The notes beneath the pieces are model-generated. The model saw only the letters and a program-made list of their open reading frames with translations. It ran no database searches and was not told the DNA's origin. A DNA stretch of 64,000 nt from Adineta vaga (lineage: Eukaryota > Rotifera). Both the position numbers and the translations under genes were made by a program. Positions 43,092 to 55,171 of this stretch are shown here, piece by piece. Location: NCBI GenBank assembly GCA_021613535.1, contig CP075492.1:1860001-1924000 (forward strand), read 5' to 3'. Each line of letters opens with the position of its first letter. Position 1 is the stretch's first letter.

Positions 43092-44415
43092 ATGAGAATG
43101 CTGAACAAAGAAAATATGCGACATATCTTTAGCGATTACAAATCCTACTTATTGAAATTGAATCTATATGAAACTGGTATTCAAGATGAAACTACCATAA
43201 AAAATGAACGTCGATCAACTCGTCTTTATTTGGTTCTTCTCATTATATCAATGATTATTTTTATTTTCTATGGTAGTCTTAAATCTTATACAAAAAGCAT
43301 TGTAATTCAATCTCCTTCATTAACTGAATATCATCGTATAAAAGAAGAAACATCATTACAATGTCCTTGTTCAAATTTGGCAATAAAATATAAAACATTT
43401 ACTGAAATTGAACCTCTTTATCATGAATTATGTCAAAGTGATTTCGTAAAAGATGAATGGATTAATCATTTGTTTCAGTTATACGAAGAAAGTTGGAACA
43501 ATTCAATTCAAATTGATTTTCGTCGAATAGGTACATTTCAATTTCAAACACTTCGTTCTCTCTGTGAATTAGCAAAGGATACAATCAATAAAAGTCTTCA
43601 GTCGTTCGGATACACAGATTTCATTCAACCTCAATTGATTTTACCTGTCACTTTTGAAGATCAGATTGGTTCTTTGATCAATGGATTCATCCGTGAAACG
43701 CCAAAAGCATTTGTAAGAACATTACATTTTATGCAGGACATAACAGCACAGAGTTTATTTATGACTGGCGCTTCAATTACCAGTGTTCGACCAATCATAC
43801 CATATGGAACATATAAAATGGTAATGCCTAATGGTATTAGTCCTCCTTATCAAATACCACGATATGATGGTATTGTTCCTTATCCTGGAATAAACTATAC
43901 ATTTAAGAATGGTTTTACCTGTGTCTGTTCAAGTTCAACTGCTACTACTTGTATGGGTTTGACAACATTTGACAATAATATTGTACCTGGTTTCCAAACT
44001 GGATGCTATATGTTAAGTGCATTGATGAATTCTACTCTCGAAGCGTTCTACAACCAAACATTCATCGACAATCTAAGTAGTTCATCTCGAACTTTTGAAA
44101 AACTCAATTCATCGAATCCACACTGGAGAGTTGACAAATTACTTGGTCAACTATTCGTTCAATCTTGGTCAAATAAAACGTATTATGATAAATATTATAA
44201 GAGTTGTGCACCCGAATCATGTTCCTATAAAAATATTCAGCATAATAATTTCTGGGATATTCTCTTATTGCTGATTGGGTCATTTCAAGGATTATCGATG
44301 GTATTGACAGTTGTCTCGCCAATTTTCATTTTGAAAATATGGCCAATTATTCGAAGTAAGGTTTGTCAACGAACATTCCGTGACTCACAGGTCGCTGCAG
44401 TTCAAGCTATGCCAG
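43092..44415 (+). CDS. Exon 1: two-TM module 1
   Basis: Begins with ATG and encodes 441 residues: 'STRLYLVLLIISMIIFIFYG' (TM1), 'LQCPCSNLAIKYKTF' and 'YHELCQSDFV', then 'FTCVCSSSTATTC', 'CAPESCSYKN' and TM2 ('ILLLLIGSFQGLSMVLTVVS'). If not spliced at the phase-1 donor CCAG/GTAATT, the frame ends two codons later (TGA at 44421-44423). A stand-alone 443-residue protein is therefore the other reading. Confidence 0.85.
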
Positions 44416-47400
44416 GTAATTGATTAGAGAAGGTGTAAATGAATATGCGGAAAATTCAAAAAGCAAAATAAAAAAAAATAATTTGAAAAAAGTCATCTCA
44501 TAGCTGTGTAGCGGTGAGAATCTGAAGGTGTGGACAAAACGAGACTTAGAGAAGATATGTAAATAGTTCAGTGCTATACCGCTATCAGATCATTTCCTTC
44601 ATGCTCTGTTTTTCTCGTTTAAAATGATTTTGTTGCAGATAAAAAAACCATGACCTCAAATAATGTTTATTAGCTGGACTAAAAAATATCTCATATCAAC
44701 TATTATTTGTCAGAGTTATACACAGCAAGGAGTTTTTATGACCTGCGAATCTCACCTCTTGTCTCATAAATCAGTCATTTTTATAATTCATCCATTCGTT
44801 GTAGAATTTTTCTTCAACCTGACTAGCTACTACTCCTATGATCGTAGAGCATTCATATTTCTGCAAGGGGAAATGGCGGATTTTCGGGGGTTTCCGACCT
44901 ATAAAAAATCCATAGGATTCCGGAAGTTCGACGAAAATCTGAAAACACAGGTGGAATCCCGAAAACCCTACAAAAATTCCAGGTTTTTGTCAGATTTTTC
45001 GGTTAGCACTCGTATTTCCAGGATTTCTGCGATTTTTCGAATTGCGCTAGTATATCTAGGTGTTCTATCTGATGTTGAAAAATCCAAAACCCACTCTTTC
45101 CTCCTCGAAAAAGTAGATTTGAAATCGAAACAAAATACCGAAAATCCCACAGAGCTTCTGTAATACTTGAAAATCCAAAAAAATTCTTGAAATCCGTCAA
45201 ATACGAAATCCTTTGTTTTCCCTTTGTACCTCTGTCTGCCCATTCGCATGTGATTCGCGAAAATTTTCTTTTGTTTTACAGTTTTATTTTTAATTTTTTT
45301 CTTCCAGTTAGACTACATTCCAATTTTTTCAACAAGAAGTATAATATTCAGTCGCAGAAGGAAAATGCTTGTTTCGAGCACCAGATTATGTCCAATAGTG
45401 CTGAGAAGGTGTCGAGGACCTGACGTTCTCACACATTTGAGACTAAAGATCAAGGGTCAAGAGTTAGAGGCCAATGCTTAAGGGATTGACCTTTAGCTTA
45501 AAATGTATGAGCATCTCGGCACCTTCGGCACCAAATAGGTGATGAAAAGGTGTTGAAAAAGTGCTGAAGCTGCGCTTCCTCCTTGATTCAGTCCATTTTT
45601 GTTTCTTTGAATGATTAGCAGATGATCGAATAAGTATATTAGTATCCACCATCGATAGATTGAAATTTTTTCGCGCTCCTACATGGAGTGATGAGAAACT
45701 CCAGTTTCTCTTTCATCGCGTGTAGGCTTTACGTCGCTCAGCAATGTTCGACTCTGGTCGGATTATAAAACATTTACGAATTCCAAACTTCAAATAAGAA
45801 AAACACCAATTATAGATGAAATAATGATTTCCTTATTTCTAATATTGATGGAATATGTGTGAATTTACTGAGAGGACTGTCAATATCTAAGAAAAATTCG
45901 CTTTGTCTAGTCAAAAACTATCGCTCTTTTCGGATCTGGTTATAGAGAATTTTTTTAGCTCGAATTGGATCACAAAAGATTGCTCCGTATGAGACACTGA
46001 TATGAGACTATAACATTTACAGTCGGTCTTATTTTTCAATCTAACTCTTTTCAAATGTATTATTGTCAATTTATCCAAAATTTGCTATTTAATTCCTATT
46101 CATTGAGAGTCTTTGCATTAATAATTCTATGTGATCATAGATTGTCTTTATTTTTTCAGCAACTCCAAGAAGTATGCGCTGGAAAAATTTATTTCAATTC
46201 ATCAAGCACACACTAATTAAACATAATTTGTTTCAAACGGTTCCACCTTCAACAGATGAAACCATTCTTCGACACCAACGTTATCAAACTCGATTATATT
46301 TATTTTTATTATTTACAGTTCTCATCATTCTCACCATTTATGTACCTTTCGAAACAAAGACAATCGCTGACACTAGTGAATCTATATCAATAACAACTTT
46401 TAATCAACTCACTGATCAACATTCGTTTACACTCAATTGTCCATGTAGTCAAACTTCATTAGAATATAATCAATTTATTACTGATATTAAAGTTGAATAT
46501 CATGAAATATGTTCATCTGAATTTATATCATCTCGTTGGATCGATCTTCAATTTATTCAATCTCCTGTAAGAGAATTTGTCATAAATGATATTCGTTATC
46601 AATCTCAAATGCACTTTCAATTATTATCGACACTTTGTCGAGTAGCTAAACAAACAATTAATGATAATCTTCAATCATTTAATCGAACAAAATTTATTAC
46701 TCATCAAGTTCTCACATCTACTGATTTTCAAACAGAAACTAATCTAATTATAGAACAATTTAAAACAACAATAGCAGAATCATATCAACGGACATTACAA
46801 CTCATTCAAACAAATCCTGAAATCAATCAATTTGTTGTACCGCTCAACTCAAAAATTCAAGTTGAAAGAGATATTTATGGTTATGAAGTTTTTCGCTTAA
46901 AACCTGCAGAAAATGCTAAATATGATGAATATCATTGTGTTCCCCTGGGCATACCATGTGCATGTTTCTATTTATTTCCTAATGAATGTGTTCTACAAAC
47001 GACAATAAAAAAAGATGCCTTTACGAAAATCATTCCTGGAATGATACAAACAACATTTCCTCTTCGATCGGTTTTATTATCAACATTACAATGTTTCTAC
47101 AATAAAACATGTCTGTCTTATATTATCAATGAAATTAATTCTCTCGTCTCACCTACAAATTTTTCTACACTTAATCAATCATCCTTATCAATGGCTGACA
47201 GTGTGAATGATCCAATCGAAAAATTAGCAAGTGAACTTTTTATTCGATCATGGCATAATCAAAGTTCATATGAATCTTATTTTAATCAATGTCATCCATT
47301 AACTTGTCAATATACTTATGAAAGTCCATTTAATATTATGGATATGGTTATAGCAATCATTGGTGTGTTAGGTATCCTTAATCTGGTTTTACTATCCTCA

Positions 47401-50400
47401 GTACCATGTATTATTAAACTATCATATTATATTTGGGATAAAATAAGTTTTTGTCAACAAAATATAATCAGACCATCTGCAGAAACAATTTTTATAAGAA
47501 CAGGTAAAAAGATCGACAATGAAGATCTTTTTTTCTTAAATAGTGAATATACTGATATAACATTAAGAAAGAACTGAGTACGGAAAAAGAGGAACATCGA
47601 TAGTAAATTTAAAGGGCGAGGATTAAACGAAAGAAACAAAGATAACATATTCGTTCGTTACTGAAATTAGAATCCAGATTATAGATTCATAGAATTAAAA
47701 TTCAATGGACACTCAATCAAATCCAACATTCAAATTTGATTAGAATACCGCAACAGTTGAATTTCGATGAATTCAATTTGATTTCAACATTTGACATTGA
47801 TTACTGAATTCAAAATTTTGAATCAACTATCAGATTGTTTCTTCTAGACTAATAGAGAACTATAAAGTTAATCAAATTAGATAATATTCCCTTTTCTGAA
47901 AGAAAGGGTTATAAGCTCATTAAAACTCTTAAATTTTGTTTGTCCAAGCCAATCAGAATTCATCAGGCTATGCTTTGGCTTATGAAGGTTATTTTGGGTC
48001 GAGACTTCGACCAGTAGAGATCCTTGACCTTGGCATTTCAATTAATAGAATTTCGACGTCAACAACCAATAGGATTGCAATATTAGGATCAAAACAAGTT
48101 TTAATCCAATTAGATTGCAGCAAAATTTTATGAATGAAAATTCTTTGTATTTTAGTCAGAAAACATTCATACTAGGTTAATTGAGGTCAAGGAACTTAAA
48201 TCTGAGGTTAGCTTTTTGAAAAAACCTTTTTGTACTATTTTTTAGGACAAAGAAACACTTTTATTGCAAAATGAGGCTTTTTTTTATAAGGGTTGGCCGA
48301 AAAGTTATCGGAACTAAGGAACGAGAATGCGAAATTAGTTTTTTTAAATTTATTTTTTATATCATTTTTCTGCGAAAAAGTTCTTTCTACAATTTGGAAA
48401 GCTACTTCAAAGTTTAGATTTGAAAGAGTTTGAGGCAGCTTGAACGATTTTTCAAGGGAACTTAGTGAATACTTATTTAACCCTAGCAGTATCAGCGGGG
48501 GTCAATTTTGACTCCCCTTCAAAAATTTGAAAATAGACTAAAAATAATTTGTTTTTTCCCAGTTTTTAGAATCAACTAGCATTCCTTACGAATAGATGAG
48601 CGTTATGTTAGGGAGCACTCTGCTACATAGATTTTTTGTATTACTTGTTCTAAATACATAACATAGCTTTAATAATTTTCCTATCAAGTCGAATACGAAA
48701 ACAGCATATGTTGTCAGAATAGTGCTGAAACTAGGACGGTACTACTTGGGTTAAGAGCGAATCGAACAGGTTAACATTTTCGTGTAAGTAAAGGGGAAAA
48801 TAAAATATCCTCCGCAAATTAGACACCGTTATGTAAATTTTGAAAGTCTTTCATTACGAAACAAAGTATTGTGAGCGACTTTTCTCATGTAAAAAAATCT
48901 TCATCTGAGTGATGACAAAAGAGGAAAAGAGATTATACAGGTCATCGGCTAACCGCGTGATTGGCCGACCAACGACTAGACGTTAATTTCAAATGCTGGT
49001 AGTAAGTGAAATCAGCTAAGCTTAAGAATAAAAGACTTTTCCAGATGCGGTCAATTGATTTGACTCATGAACCCAAGCTAATCTATATTTTATTCTAAAC
49101 ATGTTGACCGACTTAATTGCATCCTTCCAATAAAGGATCAGCGACAGTTTCGTTACCTGTAGTTTAGTAAAACTATTTTCGTATCTGAGTTGTTTTATTT
49201 AATTAAATGTTACTGTTCTATGAGAGAACATTGCAAAGATTAAACAAGCTTGTAGAGAAATTGAGTCAACTGATTGTTAATTTAGTTCAACTGTACCTCA
49301 TAGAAAATAGTAAAAGAAATGTTTTGATAGGTTTATACAAGACTTGGATTATGCTGCCGTACGTATAACTGAGTTTACTCCTATCCTGAATAAGTTAACG
49401 TTAGCTCATCTTCACTCCCAATAGATATCTGTTATTCGAGCTAGAACAGCGTCGTTTGACTCTGGCGCACTAATGAAATAGGTTAGAAATAAGGATCCGG
49501 GTTGAAGCGACTAGCCGCTCTACTAAATATTTTCTATTGAATAAATTTCGAAAATTGTTAAATCCCTACTCAAAGTACTGTAGATTACTACGTTATTGCT
49601 TGACATTAATGTTCACACTGACAAAAACCATCAGGATACTTTCAATTGAATTTAGAGAATAGTTATGTCTCATTTTTCAGTTCGTCTTATGAGTAACTAA
49701 TACAAATCTTCACTCGAAAAAAACATTGTTAACAACATATCTATACAAAAAAAGCAACAGTCCATTATAGATCTGATATTATTAAAGCTCAAGCAAATAG
49801 AAATATATTACTAACTGGAGTGGCTAGCCGTGAGTAGTGCCCCAGAGGGACGCCGACGAACTACTACCCACTCTCATGAACAATCCAGATCGAGTATATT
49901 TTGAGTTACTCTAGAACTCTGTTTGATTTATAGGCTGACTTTGAATATCTACATGAAATCAATATTAGAAAACCCATAATATACGATTCGATGCATCTTC
50001 GTCTCTTCTTTCCAATAGTGAAAACCTAAGCTCTGATCGGAATTTTATTATTATAACTTTAGTTGAAGTATGATCAAATGGCATAGAAAGAAACTTTTAT
50101 CAAGCTTAATATCTGGTACTAAAATGTCGTTGCCACTACTTTTGGATTCCTCTATGTAAAATGTCATCATTACTGAACAAAGATTTCTTCTGTATCTGGA
50201 TCCATTAATTGATGAAAGATTTTTTTTCTTTTAGCTTTTCTTAATCATCTTCGTATTTTATTCAACAGTTTCAAAAAATATATCATCGAATTAAATCTCT
50301 TTCCAATAATTCCTCCATCACAAGATATAACGATTCTTCGCAGACATCAACGATTAACTCGAATTTATTTGACTTTATTATTTATATCCTTTCTCATTCT

Positions 50401-53400
50401 TGCTGTTTATGCCATAATAGCACATGAAACAAAAACAGTTACTATCGAATCTCCATCTATATCAAAATATTTACAATTATCTAAGCAATATCCGCTAACA
50501 TTGCAATGTTCCTGTAGTAATATCACAGTAAAATATAATCAATTCATCACAAAAATCGAACCTCAATATCATCCAATTTGTTCAAGTGATTTTGTTTTAT
50601 CCGTTAAAAATGGTACTGGATGGGATACAATTTTTGTTAATGATGATGATGCTGATTTTCGCTTTTGGATCAAATCACAATTGGAGATTGTGTTAAAGAT
50701 GTGTTCAATATCTGAAAATATTTTGAATTCATCATTATCATTATGGCTGCAAAGAAATTTTATTACATCACGTGTTATTTCTCTTGTCGAATTCAACATT
50801 CAAATCAAAGGATTAATTGAAGAATTTAAGAGAACAACCGTAAATGAACTTCTCCTATTATTCAAATTACTTCAAGTAACAAATTTTGCCAATCAGTTAG
50901 CAACAATACGATCATCGAATTGGAAATTCATTATCAATTCAATATATAATTTAAATTCATGCAGTAAAAGAGAATTGGTAAATCCACAGACTTATCAGAA
51001 TCACTTAACTGCTTTAGCCTTGCCACAAAAATATGATGACGAAAAAAATTGTTCATGTGGATCACAATCGAAGTGTGCACAATTCTCTACTTTACCTTAT
51101 CGAGTTTCGAATCAATCGATGAAACAAATTCTACCAAACTTTCTCGCTGGTTGTTCGCCTTTGGATTCGATGTTACAATCGAGTTTCTCTTGTTTTTTTA
51201 ATGAAACATGTTTATATCTTTTGCAAACATCGATTTATTACGTGAAACCTGTTCCAGTTAAGGTACTGGTTTCTTCATCATTATCTTCTTCTAATCGAAC
51301 AGTTGAAACAATTCTTAGTCAAATGCTTGTTGAAGAATGGTTAGAAAATACCTCATTTGATCGCTATTATGAAGGATGTGCTCCGCAAATCTGTGAATAT
51401 TCTTATTCATTGGAATTTAATGGAATTTATTTTGTAACTAAAACATTGGCAATTTTTAGTGGTTTAACAAAAATATTACGGCATACTGTGTCTTTCATGG
51501 CATTGATAGTCATCAAATTAATTAATCGTAAAAGAAAGAGTCAAATAACACCAACATCAAATATTGTTGTAACCGACTTAGATAATGTTACTCTGAATAC
51601 TCTTTCGAACGTGCCAATAACATCAATAGAGGTAATTTTCTTCTGTTTATTGTCATCAATTAATTTTCTTTTGAATTTATTCGATCTTTCAGCGCAATAT
51701 CAATCCAATTCAAGAACAAATCGAATCGTAAGGAATAAACTTAAATTCATTTTTACCTTTTTAATACATATATATTTATTATTATTGAAGATCGAATAAT
51801 CGAAAAGATCGAATAATTGTAATTTGTCTCGGTCTATTAATTATACTTGCAATAATTGCAATATCGACCGTTTCGATTGTAAGAAGAAATACAGAATATA
51901 TATCGACGACAACAGTACTCACTACTTTAATAACTACTACTAAAATAACAGAATCAACAACAATATCGTCAGGTAAACTGTTGTGTATAGAAAAGTCATA
52001 GTATTGATGATTTATTTCAGAAGTTTGTTATATGACATTGATCTATCAAAATGAAACGTATCAAATTGGTCATGGTGTACAATCATATATCTTTCAGGAT
52101 TTTAATCGAGATTCATTTTTAGATTTAGCAGTGGCAAATTATGACGATCATACATTTAGTATCTTGTTTGGAAATGGAAATGGAACATTCCAAACACAAC
52201 AAGTTTATCCTATTGGTGATGAAAGCTATCCTTGGGGAATAGTATCTGCTGATTTTAATAATGATACATTTTTGGACATAGGTAAATATCTCTTAGCATA
52301 TAGAGCTGAATATATCTACCTAGCTTCATGATTTACCAATGGAAAACCGTAGGAAACATATCGTGTCCGATCCGGTAGGAAATCGATATCGACCGCCGAT
52401 TTTGACAGATTTCTGTCACTTTGGAGCGGAACTGGACAAATCCAGTTACGGAAATACGGCCTCTATGTTTCATCAATTTCTGATATTTTTCCATCGATTC
52501 GAGTGACAGATCTAAAACCATCCCTCGTCGGAACTATTGTGACACAAAAAAAAAGCAATTGTTCAAGTAATCAAGTCGCGATTTTTTACTGAAGTAGAGG
52601 CAATATCATTAAACATTTCCATGTTATGGGATATCATAAGAAATTGATTAAAATAAAAATCAAACTTCGATCATCTAAGAGAAAATCATTTACGAATTCG
52701 AGGCCATCTACATGTATATATCCTAATAGGTAATATGTTAGTTTCCTCTACTGGAAGTAGGGTATACACAAAGTGACGTGACTACGTTCGTTTCTTTTTC
52801 AATTACTAGGCAGTGATAATGGTTTCCAACAAAACTTAAGCAAAGGCCATCGAAGGTGGACAATATGAATTCGAGGTTATTTTCCTCTCATTCACTATAG
52901 TTGAAGTTTTTTTGGGTCCTCTTCCAAATAGAAGCATGTGTGTATATTTTTGAAAACTTTACTAATAAGTAATAAATTGGTTGGCTTTCGCGGCTATGAT
53001 ATGAGTCATTAAGTTTGTTTTGTAGTCCTGATTATAAGATATGGTAATACCTACGTTGTAGAAACTCTGGTTGAGCTGATCGGAAGAATAGATGAGAATC
53101 CAATGTCAGCTTTTACTAAACACTTTTACGTTGTGGGCAGTCACACGTCAGATCTTTTGAAAGACTTTTAGCAGAAGTATGTTAGTAAAATGAAGTAACA
53201 GATTGCTGCGCTACGGTTGTATCGTCATAGACATCAGCCATATGGATAACATTCCAGATATATAAAGAACTATGTTAGGCGAATATGCTCTGTTTGTAGC
53301 GACTAATAAACAGTACCTATTTTTTTGTTTCTTTTTTGATGATAAGAACAAATGGAAATCCATATAATTGCTTTGAAAGTGAATCACATGTGAAGGATAT

Positions 53401-55171
53401 AGCGGAGATATTTATAAAAATGGCTAGACGTCAATTTAAGGAATTCCTGCACAGTATTGGCTTGAAAAAAGTGCTAGGTAGCTAGAACGACTTTTTAATG
53501 CAGATTAATTGACACCCTTTCGAGTAGAAATCCGACAGATTTTCATTTTTCTGAAAGAACAGAAGGATTGAAATCTGTGCGGAAAATCACACGCTGTTTC
53601 GTAAATTTCAGAAGTCTTTGAAAATAAATCTATCCGCTATTAGGGATTTAGTTTTTATATGCATAAAAATCCTCATCTATCTTATGAGAAAATAGAGAAA
53701 TAAGGGATGCATGTCAACAGTTAGTCGTGAGTAGCCAACCATAAGGAGGCCGACGAACGACTAGGTGTTAGTTGGAGAGGCTTATAGTGGATCAAATCAG
53801 CCACGGTGAAAAACTCTCTGAAAAGTGATCAAATGATTCGATTTATTAACTAAAACAAATCTTTATTTTAGCTCAGATAATTCGCAATTATACAATAGAA
53901 AATTGCACTATATACAACGACTCTATTAGTAAAAATGTTGACAAATATCAATAAGATCAGTTCTAATAAGTATAATGATTGCTATCTTTTTTCTGGTGAA
54001 TCTCTATAAAATCGAATACATGTCTAAAAAAGTATTAATATAGTTCATTTAATCTAATATTATTTATACCATAACATAGTTTAAAATGTTTTTTGCTATT
54101 TCATAATAAGACTTAGAATGTTGAAAACTATGTATATTCAGTTCGAAATTTCTCGAACTATTTTTGAAAATCAATTCTTTCAGTTTTCTCTATAAAGACA
54201 CTCAATGATAAGAGATTATCTCTATTCTGTCATTGAAAACTTTTTCAAGACTTGAAAATAGTAGCCGATTTAATTAATTGAGTATTATTTTGTTATATCT
54301 TCTAGCTATAACATTGTCAAGAACAATCAACATAGCGATCTTTTTCGGTATCGCATCAAATGGCTCATTCGATAGCGCACCTCATATAAAGACTGCTTGT
54401 CATTTGGATTATAAAGTTCGTGAAATAGATGTTAGTGATTTTAATGATGATGGATTTACTGATTTACTTGTTGATTGCGTGCATCTTTCGAACAGTGTAT
54501 TTTTTATCGGTACTATACTAAATCTTGGTGACGGATATAACTATAGACCTAAACAATTAATACAGTATATCATAGGACATATAGATTCATTTGTTATTGG
54601 TGATTTTGACAATGATAGGAAACAAAATGATATAAGTTTCTGTGGCCTTAACAGATATGAATATAAAGTCTATGTTCTTTCAGCCATCAATTACAATGAT
54701 GACTTCGTGGTAAATATACCCCCCGGAAATAAAATTCATGGAAACCCCCAATCGATCATTCGTGGTCGATTCAATGATGATGAATTAGATGACATTGCAC
54801 TTGTTGCTCTTGAATCTGATACATTACACATTTTACTTGCTTATGGAGATGGAACATTCTTACAACAAATCTATCATACAGATAATTCTCCAGTATCTAT
54901 TGTTCGAATCAATTTTAATAACGATTCAATCGATGATTTAGCTATATTAAATTGTCATCAGACTATCAGTATATATCTCGGAACAAAACTTGGAATATTT
55001 TCTCAGGATAGAATTCTATTTCAAATTAGTCAAAATCATACTCGACAATGTTTTCGATCTCTCAAAGCAGTTGATCTAAACCGAGATGGGAAAGATGATT
55101 TAACTTTTATTGATCCAGATGCGCAATCTATTCGAGTTTTACTAAGTGACAGCTGTAATAAACATTTTTAA
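43092..55171 (+). CDS. Three-module two-TM protein fused to a TM/Thr-rich stalk and FG-GAP propeller repeats (1802 aa)
   Basis: Seven exons join in phase to one frame of 5409 bases: 43092-44415, 46160-47503, 50235-51631, 51693-51727, 51791-51972, 52021-52281 and 54306-55171. Exons 1-3 each encode a homologous ~440-465 residue module: short cytoplasmic start, TM1 after a 'TRLYL' motif, a Cys-rich ectodomain opening with 'C-P/S-C-S' and ending 'C-A/H-P-x-x-C-x-Y', then TM2. Exons 4-5 add one more TM ('ICLGLLIILAIIAISTVSIV') and a Thr-rich stalk. Exons 6-7 add FG-GAP repeats ('DFNRDSFLDLAVANY', 'DVSDFNDDGFTDLLV') with Asp-rich Ca2+-binding loops. The predicted protein crosses the membrane seven times. 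I do not recognise the module family. Its topology resembles trimeric two-TM channels, but their signature motifs are not seen. Introns of 1.7, 2.7 and 2.0 kb contrast with 48-64 bp elsewhere. The alternative is three separate tandem genes. Confidence 0.7.
44416..46159 (+). other. Long intron 1 of the three-module gene
   Basis: GTAATT .. TTTTTTCAG, 1744 bp, phase 1. At about 44870-45200 lies a less AT-rich stretch with repeated TCCGAAAAATCC-like words and frames open on both strands, probably a decayed repeat. No gene recognised inside. Confidence 0.55.
46160..47503 (+). CDS. Exon 2: two-TM module 2
   Basis: After the acceptor the phase-1 join reads 'AMPATPRSMRWKNLFQFI'. An internal ATG at 46174 could start a separate 467-residue protein. 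TM1 is 'LYLFLLFTVLIILTIYV'. The ectodomain has 'LNCPCSQTSLEYNQF', 'YHEICSSEF', 'CVPLGIPCACFYLFPNEC' and 'CHPLTCQYTY'; TM2 is 'VIAIIGVLGILNLVLLSSV'. Cys positions match modules 1 and 3. The exon ends at a phase-1 donor (ACAG/GTAAAA), beyond which the frame would read on 24 codons to a stop at 47577. Confidence 0.85.
47504..50234 (+). other. Long intron 2 of the three-module gene, with hairpin repeats
   Basis: GTAAAA .. CTTTTAG, 2731 bp, phase 1. Carries two hairpin units at about 48955-49000 and 49815-49880 that resemble one in long intron 6 (53711-53770). The sequence at about 48.7-49.1 kb is similar over a longer stretch to 53.4-53.9 kb. No gene recognised. Confidence 0.55.
50235..51631 (+). 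CDS. Exon 3: two-TM module 3
   Basis: Joined in phase from the TTTTAG acceptor it reads 'RTAFLNHLRILFNSFKKYII', then TM1 ('LYAI'-ended, with 'RIYLTLLFISFLILAVYAII'). The ectodomain has 'LQCSCSNITVKYNQF', 'YHPICSSDFV', 'NCSCGSQSKCAQ', 'FSCFFNETCLY' and 'CAPQICEYSY', followed by a weaker TM2. No ATG precedes TM1 in frame before the acceptor, so this module needs an upstream exon or a start inside TM1. That argues for one multi-module gene. Confidence 0.85.
51693..55171 (+). CDS. Exons 4-7: TM/Thr-rich stalk and FG-GAP repeats
   Basis: Exon 5 (51791-51972) encodes 'IVICLGLLIILAIIAISTVS' and a Thr-rich stalk ending in phase 1. Exons 6 (52021-52281) and 7 (54306-55171) encode about five FG-GAP/VCBS blades with 'DxNxDxxxDLA'-type Ca2+ loops and 'ILFGNGNGTF' strands. 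The exon 6-7 join restores a split blade exactly: 'DFNNDTFLD' + 'IAITLSRTINIAIFFGIA'. FG-GAP propellers occur in integrin alpha chains and many adhesion proteins, so an extracellular binding role is likely. Confidence 0.85.
52282..54305 (+). other. Long intron 6 of the three-module gene
   Basis: GTAAAT .. TCTTCTAG, 2024 bp, phase 1, inserted inside an FG-GAP blade. Contains a hairpin unit (TTAGTCGTGAGTAGCC .. GGCCGACGAACGACTAGG, 53715-53762) and flanking sequence related to long intron 2. A less AT-rich block lies at 52340-52540. No gene. Confidence 0.6.

Noticed and set aside
45655-45760. tRNA-like sequence with GTTCGACTC
   Set aside because: A possible B box is present, but no A box at the right spacing and no cloverleaf could be drawn.
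43092-51631. Assignment of the two-TM modules to DEG/ENaC or P2X channels
   Set aside because: Topology fits, but I could not find the DEG/ENaC pore motif or the P2X Cys pattern and ATP-site lysines. Kept as an idea in findings only.
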